Shown: in pieces, positions 52,159 through 64,000 of the stretch
Layout of the letters: each line of letters starts with the position of its first letter
How positions within the stretch are numbered: the stretch's first letter is position 1
DNA from: Onychomys torridus
Lineage: Eukaryota; Chordata; Mammalia; Rodentia; Cricetidae
Assembly (NCBI RefSeq): GCF_903995425.1
Contig: NC_050450.1
Location: 30,544,396 to 30,608,395 of the forward strand
Length of the DNA: 64,000 nt
Direction: 5' to 3'
The notes under the pieces: generated by a model
The model's input: the letters and a program-made list of their open reading frames with translations, nothing else
What the model was told of the DNA's origin: nothing
Database searches by the model: none
Translations under genes and position numbers: made by a program

Positions 52159-53300
52159 ATACTGACAATAAACAATTTTTATTTTGTTTTACATTTCTTG
52201 TTGTATACTAATATAAACTTAGGTATGTCTGTAGTCCTCTCATCTGTTAATGTGGAATGAAGCCAGAATATAGAAAGGATATCTGAAATGCAGCTCAGCT
52301 AGACTGTGGTTCTGTGTTTTCCTTCATCATTAGATCTTTGAACTATGTTGAAATACTCTTGTTCTTCTTCCATTGACCTTGAGACTTCATACCTCTAGGA
52401 AAAGTAGCTATTTTACAGATTGAACTGTCCTAAGTTAGTCTGACAGCCATATGTTTAAATCATGATTTCACTGCCTGGAGAAATTTTTGTCAGGCTCCCA
52501 AACAAGTCATCGAATTTGGTGGAATTGCCCTGTGGCTTGGAGGAACATGGCTGTTGAAGGTCAGACAAGGTTCAGAAAGCCTTTGTCAAAAGCTTAAGGG
52601 GGGCTCAAGTACAAGCCTGGATTCCAGACATTTCATACACATGCTCAGAGAAGATTCCATGGACTTAAAGGAATCTGCTGCAAAAATGTGGCTACTAATG
52701 CTCATATTTCCTAAAATCAAAGTGTAATTTAATCCTAAACAATATGACTCAACACAGGAAAAGTAAAAATACCAAACAAATAACAACAATGAAAACACAA
52801 CAGAAGATAGACCAGCATTTTCTTTGCTTCATAATGTAAAGCCCTAGAAAATGAAGATTGTGAGACGCACAGATAAGCACTGGGTGCTTTTAATCCTGCT
52901 GAAGTGTTCATAAATCTGATATTGCCCCTAATTTTTAAGGCATTCTTTCCCATCTAAATATCATTATTTTAAAACTGTTCCTATATAAAACATCAATCAA
53001 TAGCTAGAAATAGTTTTCAGATGTATTGTGTCAAATATTTATAAAAATGTATATAAATGCAAAATAATCATGTTTCCTAGACAACACAGGTAATTAAAAC
53101 TATGTATCTCAATTTTGTGTAAAAAGGTTCTAGTAATCTCTTTTGTATAGATCATCTTTTAATCTAGCTTCTAAATCTAAACCTAAATTTGAGATTTCTC
53201 TACTTATCACCATACTATATAAAAACATATCCTTGTCAGGTCCATAGCATCACTTTCTGGTGACCCTTGGGAGAATTAGTGTCTACATAGATATTTATTG

Positions 53301-53588
53301 CCTCAAGAGAGAGAACGAGTTCCTGTTTCCTCATGCCTTATATACCTTTCTGTGTCCTGCCACATTACTTCCTGAGATTAAAGGCATGTGTCACCACTAC
53401 CTGGATCTGTTTCTCTCATGTAGCCCAGTGTGACCTTGAACTCACAGTGATCCAGACAAATCTCTGCCTCCTGAGTGAGAGGATCAAAGGTGTGTGCCAT
53501 CACTGCCTGACCTCTATGTCTACTAGTGACTGGCTTTGTCCTCTGATCCCCAGGTAAGCTTTATTGGGGTACACAATATATCATCACA
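53301..53588 (-). mobile_element. Partial LTR of a second copy
   Basis: From cctcaagagagagaacgagt to acaatatatcatcaca it follows the LTR at 51073-51475 closely, including the TATA box and the B1-like part. It lacks the outer R/U5 end. Orientation is again minus. Confidence 0.85.
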
Positions 53589-54040
53589 TTTTCCCTTTTT
53601 TGTCTAAAATAACAAGAGAAGTTTATAACTAGTATAAAAACCTATACACAATAAGTACAATAAGTATATACAATATATCAGTCAAGAATTACATTAACAA
53701 TGCCCAGTCCATTAATATTCAGCAGATTCAGAGAAAATACTTCACTATTTAACCTTTTTTGGTGATTCCAAAATGTTGTACCTAATTTGTGTTCTATCCT
53801 AACTTGTTTTACCAACCAAAAATACCTTTTCATGGTTTTCAAACTTATATACTTTACTCCTCTTTAGTGAGTTTCTTTTTTGAACTTGTTAATGAGGAAA
53901 ACTATAACTATAACTTTCTAATCTTTAACTCCCTCAGAGACCCAAGAAGGAAATAATGTTAACTGAATAAGCAGGAAGTGCAAATAAGCAACTTGCAAAA
54001 AATGTGAGAAATGGCAGAAACAACTGGCTGCCTGAACAGA
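53589..54040 (-). mobile_element. Polypurine tract and internal region of the second copy
   Basis: Begins with the reverse complement of a polypurine tract (ttttcccttttttgtc) and continues with blocks shared with the first copy: aaaatgttgtacctaattt, accaaccaaaaatacctttt, gaggaaaactataactataa, ccctcagagacccaagaagg. It fades out near ggctgcctgaacagaatccc, before the primer-binding site, and no 5' LTR follows. Confidence 0.8.
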
Positions 54041-55174
54041 ATCCCATTCATATAAATTAAATCATGTTCAATGATGTGTTTAGTTTGATTTTTATTAAAA
54101 ATCTATGTTGATTAAAAAGTTTACTGAAGTAATTAATGTGAATAATATCAAAAATCTTTTAGGTAGGGAAAATGAGACATAAATTTGTTCTATCTTATCT
54201 AAACATAGGCATGAAACTTACTAAATAGAAATCAAAAGTTATTGGACAGAGAGACTTGCATAGCCATAAAGACATGAAGACTCTGAAATTACGGATCTCT
54301 TTATAAATGAGATTTCATATAAATAGTTTTCCAAACTGTTATAATTTATTAAATAATACATGGAGTAATACATATAGGTTACAAGGTAAAATAAATCAAA
54401 GCAAGTCAAATCCAACTAAAACCTTTAAAATTATTTCATACCCAGAAATTAAAATGGATTCCTGGTAGGGGAAGAGAAACTCCAGTTAATAAGAAGAGCA
54501 TGAAATGATAAACAATGAGAAGTTTCTGCTTTTGTCCAATGAACACAAAAATAAACTTTTAACTGCAATTGTGGTTGTGGAGATGCAAACTGAAGCTATA
54601 TGATCCCATGGCTGTCTAAATAATAAAAACTAATAATTAGTGATAAACAGCACTCATTATTAGTGGTTAGTTGGTTAGTTAACATCCATGGCAACTTATT
54701 CAAAATTCAAAATCTGCACCCAGTTTCAGTAATCTATTCAATAAACAAAATTCAAGTATGAAAGCATATACCTAGGTAGAATATTAATATATAGCTATCA
54801 CAGGAGCATCCAAAATGCATAAAAATAGAAGAATTATTGAATACATTTGGATATATTTACATCACTAAGTTTGTGTATAACTTTATAGATGAAGCAAATC
54901 TTTATTCATTGGCAAGAAAAAAATGTATGTACAATGCATGATTATTCAAGAGGAAAAATCCAAATACAATGGTTGCCAATTTACAAAATACCTCTAATAT
55001 ACAAGTTAAGCAGGACATGATGATGCTTGTCTCTTATCTCAAATTTCCAGGGGTGGAGGCAAGATTATCTTGTATTTGAGCCAAGCCTGGGATATATATA
55101 TATTCTGCTATCTAAAACTGTCCACAGTTATATAGGGATTACTGTTTGATTTTTAAGATAGTTTTCTATATGTG

Positions 55175-55396
55175 TACACATGAATATGTGGGTGGGTTGG
55201 TTGGTAGGTATGTGCACATGTGAGTGCAGGTGACTGTGAAGGTGAACAAGGGTGTGGGGAGGCTTCAGTTCCCCTGAATCTGGAGTTAATGGAGATTGTG
55301 AGCCTCTCCATGTGGGTGCTGGGAACCGAACTTGTGTCCTCTGGGCGAGCAGGACATGTACGTAATGAATGAATGAGCCATATCTCCAGCCCTACA
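55175..55396 (-). mobile_element. B3/B2-type SINE
   Basis: Reverse-oriented body with tgtgagtgcaggtgactgtg, tggagttaatggagattgtg, tgggtgctgggaaccgaact and the head complement gagccatatctccagccc. Confidence 0.85.
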
Positions 55397-56773
55397 TCCC
55401 TCCACACAGACATACTTTTAACTATCCCTTTCTATATTGTTAATGCATATATCTTTTTCAATTTTAAAAGACAAAACAACAGCAAAATAAGATTAAAATG
55501 TAATTTAGATTTCTGGATACACACATGGTAATTCAATGACATCCATAGTGCATTTGAAATTCCAAAAGTCTGAACATTTTGCAATGACAGTTTTGTTATA
55601 ATTATCACCCAGGGAGAGCTGGCTTCTCAGAATTGCTGAGATTTCATGCACCCTGAAAAGCTGAGGAGGAAGTGGCTGTGAGTGCTAGAAGTTCATACTC
55701 ACTTCTTTTGTCATGCAGGAGTAACACGTCCCTTCAGAAATAAGCTTAGTTCAGAATTTCAGCAACTCCCCAAAAGAGCATGCTTATAGGTCCCCATAAA
55801 TTCAACAACAAATGCTTGAAAATAGAAGCTGTCAATCAATGGACCAACTATTTGAATAAGAAATACACTCTAGAATGTGCTATAAATATCATCTCATTTT
55901 ACCAGTACTGCCAGTGTGGTGATATACAGCCACTTTTTTTTTCCCCCTTTAGAGAGAAGGAATCATTCTGTGCTTGTAAATATCCTGGGGAGCATATGTT
56001 AGTGTCATGATGAAGGGTACAATAGTTCTTTGCCCACTTCCCTGTCTGTTGACTTGGGAACTCTTCACTCAAGTCTCACTGTAAGTGAATCACCTTTTAT
56101 CTCTTACATGGAAAAACATAGAAGGTTGGCTTTGTGGTTTTGCATAACAATTACGTAAGCAAACAGCTCCAAACCTCTACCAAGGATGTTGTTTTCCTCT
56201 CATGTGTATTTGTTTCCCATGCAGTCTTGAAATGGAGAATAAGTTTGAACTCCTTAAGTTCCTCTGTTCAAAACACACTATACCAGCTCAGTACTTATGG
56301 AGACATAAATGTTGACTTCATTATCAAGAAAAAGTGGTATTAGATAAAGCAATTAACTTTTAATTAACTTTACAAGGACATACTACTTAAGTTTTCTTGA
56401 AGGGACTATAGGAAATATTTTCTGAATTACAGAAGTGAAAACAATGTAAACATCTACTTGACGGTGTTTGGAATATATTGAAACTTCAATACTTGTCACT
56501 GCTAAACTTTAAAACATTCAGAAAAAAACAAATCTGGTTTGGATAATGTGTCCATAAAAAAAAGAAGAAGTATAACTTTTCCCTTGCCATTTTTCCAAGG
56601 AAGGTAACAACATAGCCAAATGTAAATATACGCTTGACTATCTATTTTTTTTCTGTGCTGAAAGCATAGCTTTCTATGATATAATTTAGGTTCTAGAAAT
56701 ATAATTTAGGTAAATTACCTGGCTTAATGTCTGACCTATGATATGTAATGAAAATTTCTAAAATGTTTGTAAG

Positions 56774-56925
56774 AGTTGAACTTGGTGGCACACATAATTC
56801 ATCCCAGCATGAGGGAGACAGAGTCAGGCAGATCTCTATGAGTTTGAACCTAGCATCACCTACATAGCAAGTTCCAAACCAGTAAGAAATACACAGTGAG
56901 ACCCTGTCTCAAAAAACTAAATTAC
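56774..56925 (+). mobile_element. Diverged B1
   Basis: gagttgaacttggtggcaca, tcatcccagcatgagggaga, gcagatctctatgagtttga and gagaccctgtctcaaaaaac follow the B1 order with many substitutions, so it is an old copy. Confidence 0.8.
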
Positions 56926-56975
56926 TGGTAGTATAGCCTATATATTTGTTGTTATCACTGTTACATATAAGAAAG

Positions 56976-56978
<3 letters not shown>

Positions 56979-57029
<51 letters not shown>
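56979..57029. repeat. (CT)n microsatellite
   Basis: Perfect polypyrimidine dinucleotide run of about 50 bp. Confidence 0.97.
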
Positions 57030-57031
<2 letters not shown>

Positions 57032-58047
57032 GTTCCCTCTCTCTTTGAAACTCAGCTTCTACATCTACAGAATTAATTTATAGGAAGCCCTCATAATGTT
57101 GGGTTAGATATCAATAATTCAAGCCATAGGTCACCTTGATTACCTTCAATGGAGACTTTACCTTTGGAATATTTTCACTTAGGGAATATTTCATGTTACC
57201 ACCACTTGAGAGTTCATAAAGTAGCTGTGCAAATGCTACACCCCATGAAAATGTCTTTCTAAGGACAATCTTATTCAACAGATAACAACATAACAGTGTT
57301 ACAGTTGAATCATGTTTGTGGTTTCCTGGCTTCTATGTTGAGTAATGATTTTTTTTCTGTATACTATCCCCCACATTGACCACAACACTATTTTAGCTTA
57401 CATCCACCCATGCATCCATTGTCTATAGAGCAAGTCTTATCAAGAAGCTTTAAACTTGACAGCTTGAATATTGATGTGTACATTACTTAACCAGATTTTT
57501 CTTGCTAATTCTGACCTCTTACACATTGACTCTGACTGCATTATTTATTATGAGAAGCACATTTCTGATGCAAAGATCCAGGAGTCCAGGGGCCACTCTG
57601 ATTAGGGAAATTCTGATCTCTAAAAATGGCAGAATCAGTTACTCACACAGGGAGATATTTTCTAGTGTAAACATGGATTAACTTCTCTTATGTGATTTAA
57701 TATCCCCAAATCTGTCAGAACACACCCAGGAGGCTTGACTGCTATGTTTAGGGAGACATCTCTGAGAAACATTAGCCTAGCCACTAATACTACTTAGAGG
57801 TGGTCATCACAAAGTTGAGGTAAAATGGAGAAGACTTCACTTAGAGCTATAGGGTTTGTATCTACTTACTAATTAATATCTGCCTGTTTCTTGAGGGCCA
57901 GGAACAATCCAATAGTTTGTAGAGTCCTACAGAAGGTTATCTCTAAAAGAGCAATGAAGACATTAGTTTGAAATTTAAGACTTAGTAGAACCGATTGAGA
58001 AACAACTTCTAAATGCATCTGGAACTTTTGCTGTCTGTTTTAAAATT

Positions 58048-58455
58048 TTTTTTTCCTTTATTTTACATACCATCCACAGTTTCCCCTCCTGCTCTCCTCC
58101 CATTCCTTTCCCTCCCACTCCCATCTACAACCCTTCCCACCTACCCACCTCTCCTTCTCCATTCAGAAAAGAGCAGGCCTTCTATGGGCTTGAACAAAGC
58201 ATGGCACATCAAGTTGAGGTAGGACCCAGCTCCTCCCCCTGTATAAAGGCTGTACAGGGTAATCCAGCTAAGCACCAGGGATGGGTCCTGATCTCACTGC
58301 TAGAAGCCTTATAAAAAGACCAAGCTACACAACTGTCACACACATGCAGAGGGCCAAGGTCGGACCCATGTAGGCTCATCACAGAGTCTTTATCCAATAA
58401 CTGATGGAAGCAGATGTGGAGATCCAAAAAGTCAAGCACTGGGTCAAGCTCTAGG
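58048..58455 (-). mobile_element. LINE-1 3' end fragment
   Basis: The C/T-rich stretch after ttttacataccatccacag, then ttgaggtaggacccagctcc, tccccctgtataaaggctgt, gggatgggtcctgatctcac and tccaataactgatggaagc match a common rodent LINE-1 3' region read in reverse. Two pieces recall motifs in the copy at 16355-17215. Confidence 0.7.
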
Positions 58456-58727
58456 AGTGGAGATTGTATGAGCCAAGTGCGGTGAGGTCATGACCCAGGA
58501 ACAAACAGAGACAAGTGACTTGAACTCGTGGGAGCACGTGGATTTTTACTGTCTTATAAGAAGAGATATGCCCTTCCTTTATGCCAGATTAGCTTGTTAC
58601 AGAAGTTTGTAGTAAATTCCTTGGAAGATAAACAAGATCTCTCTCCTAACAGTAGGCTTTCCTTCACTTTAGAAGGCAGAAACTGCGTTTCCTTCTGGAG
58701 AGAAGGACAGAAACTCACTTTGTGTTT

Positions 58728-58772
58728 AAAAACAAAACAAAACAAAAAACAAAAACAAAAACAAACAAAGAA
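58728..58772. repeat. (CAAAA)n A-rich tract
   Basis: Repeated aaaac units with variable A number. Confidence 0.9.
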
Positions 58773-60201
58773 AAAAATCCAGCTGGAATGCAGTTTCCTC
58801 TCTTGTCATTAATACTTGTGTAATACAGGGTAACCTTCCTCATATCTCTCAATGAGAGGTAGGGTAAGGGGAACTGATGCAGAGGATGCGCATTGGCTAC
58901 TGACTTCACCTTTAACAGCAAAATCCTCTCTTTGACCTAGGGATCTTATATCTTCTGCTAGCATATATGAAAGTGTAGAAATTTATAAACCATTACCTTA
59001 AAAGAAACATAAAGAATAGCACAGATTTTTTTTTTTCAGAATAAAAGTAAAGTGATACAGGACACGAAATAACTCACAAAAACATTGTAAAAGATAGCCT
59101 GAGAGTCTTTTCACCTACATTTGAAAAGGGATCATCTAGTGTTGATTTCTCCATCAATTGAACACTTCCCTGCAGCAGGTATTCTTTTAATTTGTTAATT
59201 TATCTCTTCTTTTGCTGCATCCCTACATTATGGAGTAAGGAAAAAGTCAAATGCCTTAATAAATATTCATTTTAATTCAAACTGGTTATAAACTCAAGGT
59301 AAATCAAAGGGAGAAAACAGAAAATGACAGTCACAAGTTCCTTTCACTAAGGGGGTCATGGAAGGTCTTTATCAATTGATGATGACTGCTCTGTCTTCAT
59401 TGTAAGACATTAGGGAAAGAACATCCCAGGAAAGAGAGGAAGGGAGGAGACAGAGAATTCAATAATTCTGAAAGAATCTGATCTTACTTAAAGATAAGAT
59501 GAAGCAAAAAAGGGAAGGAGGAAGAAGACAAAAGAGAAAACAATAAAAAAATATTATAGAGGGGCATTTATCTGCCGGGAGCTATGATGAACACTAATAT
59601 TTTTCCAAACATCAAAGTTATTCCTTTTGATGTTCTTTTCAGAGATGGAGAATCAGCATGTCAAAAGGAGAAATCTTTGCTTTTGATTTTCCTGCTATCC
59701 AATGCCTATGCCAAGGTTTGAACCTTGCAACAGTTCGTCCCCAAGGCAGAATAATTGTGCAATATGCAGGCCATATGCCAAGCCAGCATCTTCATACTGC
59801 AGATGTCGCTTCCCTTATGCAGTGGACAGCCATGTCGTCAGCAGATAAAGAATTGCAGTATTACAAAGATTGTTAGGATCAGAAATGGGGCAAAATGATG
59901 GGTGCCTTTTATCTACTTTGTTTGAAAAGCCTGGCTCTATATAGAGTCTGATACACAGCATACAAATTTTTTCCAGTTGATGCCATAGCAGAGAACAGAT
60001 GTGTGAGATCTACATAATAAGATGGGCAGAAATGCCTTTCTTCACGCTGAGCATGTAGTTGGCCCACCCTTTATTCCAGGCACTTTGAGACTCTGACCTT
60101 TTGGAAGAAAAAAGATGAGTTTCCTGATAAATATCTTTAAAGAAAAGAATTATTATTGGATAGATTACTTTGTAAGTGCACAAAGTCAAAAGGACTGCAA
60201 G

Positions 60202-60292
60202 GTGCTAGCAGTGTAGTGCAGTGGCAGAGCACTTGCCTAGCATGCCTGAGGTCCTAGGTTCAACTCCCAGCTCTGGAGAAAACAAAACAAAA
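60202..60292 (+). mobile_element. ID-type SINE
   Basis: gtgtagtgcagtggcagagc, acttgcctagcatgcctgag and ggttcaactcccagctctgg keep the ID layout with A and B boxes, followed by an A-rich tail. Confidence 0.8.
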
Positions 60293-62394
60293 GGATTGTA
60301 ATAACTTGGAAAAGGCAAAATTTTAATCTAACAAAGTTTCAAATTTGTTTAGGGTCAGACACATTCTTACACTAGGAAAATAACTGTCTGAAGAAAATGT
60401 TTAAATTGTTTCTAAGAAAAGCAAAGAATGCATGCTTCTGGAAGTAGAGCTGCTACATAGTAGAGGCAATTCATAGTCTGAAAGCCTTAGTTTATTTTTC
60501 AATATGCTTTTGTTCTCTGTATTATTTGGGGAAAAGTATAAGCTAAGTTATCACGTTAATTCCCAATTATACATTTTTCAAACCATTAAGGAAATCAATA
60601 AATACTGGGTCTAGTTCTTAGTATATTCATTTCTCAAGCCCATGATATATTAATTTTGCCACTAGGGTTTTATTTTATTTTTTGCATGGAGCTTGTGTTT
60701 GATGATGGAGCTGGAACAGGCCCACAGCCATGTGATACTGTTTTGTGTCTGAAATAAAACCCACAAGCTAGCATTGCAAATTAATAATTGGAACTTCAAC
60801 TGATTCTGTGACAATGCCATATAAGCCTGAATATACGTTCATCTGAATTATATTTTAACAAGAATGTAAACCATTTGCTTAAGCCATTGCAACCACATAT
60901 ATTTACTACTTACCAGAAGTTGGCCACAATACTTGATATATTTTTTATGTTCTGTTCTTCCTAGAGATTCTACAGATCATTTGATGATGAAAAATGCTGA
61001 CAAACACTGTCAAAATAATAAGAATATACATAAAATAGTTGTTAAGACATTATCCTGTTGTGTCTGATACTAGACTGATAAAAGAGTGAGTTGACTGAAT
61101 ATATCATAAAAGTAAGGCTACCCCAAAGAAGCATGGTTTTGAGGGGCTCATGGAATTAAATATAACTTAGATAGAAAGTGTAATAATGAAAAGAGATATA
61201 TCTGTTTGTCAAGAATTTCATCACCTTTGCTGTATCTACAGAATATAAGTGCATTAGTCTAGAAAGTGAATATGTGTTCCTGGGACAAAGTTCCATACTG
61301 GAGATGTGCATAAACCTCACTGTATAACAAACACAATGATCCATATTTTCTTAGCAGCATGATTCCTTTAAGAAGTTGTGAGCAAGGGGAGACAATATTA
61401 AATTTACCTTACTGAATGACATTTTTGCATCCAATATTGAGGAGGAATAAGATGGGCTATTTGAGAGAAATAGGTAAGTGGCTTAGAATGGATACAACAG
61501 TACTAAGCTGGGGTAGAGGTGGGGGACTAGCATCATTCTGAACTTGAATTGAGACAGGCCAAGGTCAAGTAGTGCATTAGCCAGTTCCTAAACTAAATTA
61601 AAAAAAAAAAAAAGAACCACTAGTATTTATTCACAAAATTTTCAATTCCATGGAATTAAGGGATCATAGGCTTAACAAGAGAAGAAAGATCCTATTGGAG
61701 GAAATTAGTTGTGTGAATTCCATTTGTGCTTTCTTTAGATGCATGCGAGTGCAGGTCTGGTTTTGGTTTTACCTGGTCTTCCCACTAACACTTTTTAGCT
61801 TCCATGCTAACAAATTTGTGATCTCTCTGCCACTTTGCAGATCTCTCTCCATCCTAGAATAAAAGCAGAGCCTGCACAACTCTGTAACCTTATCCAGGGA
61901 GGTGCATTTTTCCCTGTCCCAGCTGCTGAGAAGCAGCCTATACGGCACTTTCCACTGTACACTACTGGTATTATGACAGAAACCAAGGACATTTTCTCTG
62001 AAGTTCTGTCACTCAGACCAAAGAACAAATGTTGACTGTGAGAATCTGTACAGTCCAGAGTTCAAAGGAAGTCACCCCTTTTCCTGGAACTCAGTAACAC
62101 CCCAAGAACCCCTTAAGTTCTTAATCTCTTTACTTGAATTTTTTTTAAAGTTCATATCCAGTTCCATTGGCTCTTTTACATCATCACAAAATGCCCCAAG
62201 TGCTAAGCACTCTGAGCTGGGAAAAATGACCTCACCACTGCAGTGCAGGGGTATTTACTTCTCAACCTTTGATTGAAGGCTGTGAAGAGCTTCTGAATAA
62301 GATGCCACTCGAAAACCAACAGAATCAACTAAATTAGGCTCATAGCAGCTCATAGGCTTCCTCCTGCACATATATAACAGTTATGTAGCTTAGT

Positions 62395-62549
62395 CTTCTT
62401 TGGGGGCTGCTAACAGTGGAAGCAGGGGCTATCTCTGACTCTGTTACCTGCTTTTGGGACATTTTCCTCCTAGTGGATTGCCTCATCCAGCCTTAATTGG
62501 AGAGGAGGTGCCTAGTTTTACAGCAACTTCATGTGCCTCAGATGCCAGT
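62395..62549 (+). mobile_element. LINE-1 3' untranslated region, part 1
   Basis: ggaagcaggggctatctctg, ttttcctcctagtggattgc and ggagaggaggtgcctagttt correspond to the rodent LINE-1 3' untranslated region. It is broken by a B1. Confidence 0.65.
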
Positions 62550-62767
62550 TCTTTTCTCTTTTTTCTTTCTTTTTTTAAATTTTACTATTTTTTTATTTTT
62601 ATTTTTATTTTTTTTTTTTGATTTTTTTGAGACCAGGTTTTTCTGTGTAGCTTTGCACTTTTCCTGGAACTCACTTTATAGACCAGGCTGGTCTCGAACT
62701 CACAGAGATCTGCCTACCTCTGCCTCCCGAATGTTGGGATTAAAGGCATGCTCCACCACTGCCTGGC
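62550..62767 (-). mobile_element. SINE B1 inside a LINE-1 remnant
   Basis: Reverse-oriented B1 with a long T-rich head, tttgagaccaggtttttctg, gaccaggctggtctcgaact and gcatgctccaccactgcctg. Confidence 0.9.
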
Positions 62768-62908
62768 AGGCCTGTACTTTTTTTAAGAGAAAGGAGGAAG
62801 AGTGGACAAAGGGAGGAGGGGGACTGTGGGGGAAAGATGAGAAGGAGAAGAGGGAGGGATGGGAAATTGTGATCCTGCTGGGGAAAAAATAATTAATTAA
62901 AAAACAAA
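62768..62908 (+). mobile_element. LINE-1 3' untranslated region, part 2 with A-rich tail
   Basis: After the B1 a purine-rich stretch (gagaaaggaggaagagtgga, gggaggagggggactgtggg) leads to aataattaattaaaaaacaa, the LINE-1 end. Confidence 0.6.
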
Positions 62909-63144
62909 AGATTTCCATCTGAGGAGTCACATTTCACTGGGGTCTTCCTGTGGCTGGGGTTTTGTCATAATTTATACACTACAACTCTTACAATCTCCAC
63001 TTTCCCAAATGAGTTTCTATACCAATTCTAAACCAATTACTATAAGAGATGATTTCCAAATGCACTAGTCACTCTTATCTCCCATCTATATGGCTTAGTG
63101 AGGACTCTTGCCTCTGATTTTAATCCTTTAAAAACACGTTTCCT

Positions 63145-63231
63145 GGGTTGGGGATTTAGCTCAGTGGTAGAGCGTTTGCCTAGCAAGTGCAAGGCCCTGG
63201 GTTCGGTCCTCAGCTCTGAAAAAAAAAAAAA
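63145..63231 (+). mobile_element. ID SINE (BC1-related), well preserved
   Basis: gggttggggatttagctcag, tggtagagcgtttgcctagc and gggttcggtcctcagctctg are near the ID consensus derived from tRNA-Ala/BC1 RNA, with an intact A box (TAGCTCAGTGG) and B box (GGTTCGGTCCT) and an A-tail. Flanks gtttcct at 63138-63144 and 63235-63241 form the target duplication. Confidence 0.95.
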
Positions 63232-64000
63232 GGTGTTTCCTTTAAGCCCATATTTCTACCACTACATGACAACGAATAATTATTGAGCTATTTTTCAAGA
63301 CAAGTTTTGGAAGAAAGCATCTTAGTGCAGTAAGTCAGGAACTGAGCAAAGAAATTGGGAGGAAATTTCATAATGCATTTGCATGCCTTGTAATATTAAT
63401 ATATACACATCTAATAGGAAACTATACTTACTATGAATGTATTACTCTAAAAATATAAAATGACATACTCATAAAAATAAGTTTTCCCTTATTTGACTCC
63501 CACATTTTTAACAGAAAGAATTTACAGTAGCTAACTGGGTTTCCTCCATCTGGACTAATGTTATTGTTTTAGTAGAGGCTCACGACCTGTACCATGTAAA
63601 TATAAGCAGTAGAAAGACACATTATAAGACATAGTTCAACTGTCTTCTCTTCTACTGCTCTCAAATTTGAATTTTTATTTGGAAAAGCAACAATAGACAG
63701 TTTGAGTATTAGGAAGATATAGAACCATGATTCTCAATCTTGGTATATCCCAAAAGGAAAAAAAAAAAAAAAAAGATAGACTGGAACAAAAAAAAAAAAA
63801 ATCATGGGACTTCACTTTTTAAGCATTCAAAAAACATTCTTTGAAGAATCTGAGTATGCCATCCCAGGTAGGAAGCATCCCAAAAGATCCTTACAGAATT
63901 AATAGAATGGCATCTGTCTTGAAATAATGAAATGTAAAGATGGAGATTCTCAAGGAACATTTAATCCAATGCCTGTATTTCATAAATAGGGTAGCCAAAA

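Larger units (their letters stand above)
43600..64000. other. Upstream intergenic region of Gabra1
   Basis: About 20 kb upstream of the promoter contain no open frame or spliced pattern that I can assign to a gene. By conserved gene order the next gene in this direction should be Gabra6, which is not reached. The content is microsatellites, the small LTR retroelements at 51-54 kb, SINEs and LINE-1 tails; 44.6-47.5, 47.6-49.4, 52.2-53.3, 54.1-55.1 and 59-60.2 kb show nothing recognisable. Confidence 0.75.

Noticed and set aside
59658..59876. Possible processed pseudogene (72 codons)
   Set aside because: The frame has a mixed composition but I recognise no parent protein, and no A-tail or flanking duplication is evident.
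62497..62892. Open frame of 131 codons
   Set aside because: It runs through LINE-1 3' sequence and a reversed B1, both non-coding.

Overview
The window is nuclear DNA of a muroid rodent, probably a cricetid (hamster, deer mouse or vole type). It is AT-rich, has very sparse coding sequence and long microsatellites, and carries B1, B2/B3, ID and LINE-1 3' ends of rodent type. The species call rests on repeat style and is an inference.

The only gene I can support is Gabra1, the alpha-1 subunit of the GABA-A receptor, on the minus strand. Its CpG-rich promoter and probable non-coding first exon lie near 43.2-43.6 kb. Six coding exons follow at 40742-40830, 37094-37203, 24116-24183, 15905-16125, 13257-13339 and 7221-7364. 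All have canonical AG/GT borders and their phases join without a break into 233 complete codons plus the first base of the next. This covers the signal peptide and almost the whole extracellular ligand-binding domain, ending in loop C. The four membrane segments and the C-terminus must be encoded left of position 1; I see no exon for them in 1-7220.

Layout from left to right: 1-7220 is part of intron 7; 7.2-43.2 kb holds exons 7 to 1 with introns of 2.4 to 12.9 kb that carry SINEs, LINE-1 tails, solo LTR-like repeats and microsatellites; 43.2-43.6 kb is the promoter; 43.6-64 kb is upstream intergenic DNA. By the known mammalian order Gabrb2-Gabra6-Gabra1-Gabrg2, the upstream side should face Gabra6, but no Gabra6 exon is visible.

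The most unusual structure is at 51.0-54.1 kb: two related copies, both on the minus strand, of a small non-coding LTR retroelement. The first has a 3' LTR, a polypurine tract, an internal region of only about 445 bp, a tRNA-Lys primer-binding site and a truncated 5' LTR. Homology to tRNA-Lys does not stop at the usual 18 bases but runs 50 bases, from the CCA end through the whole anticodon arm. Its LTR also contains SINE B1-like sequence.
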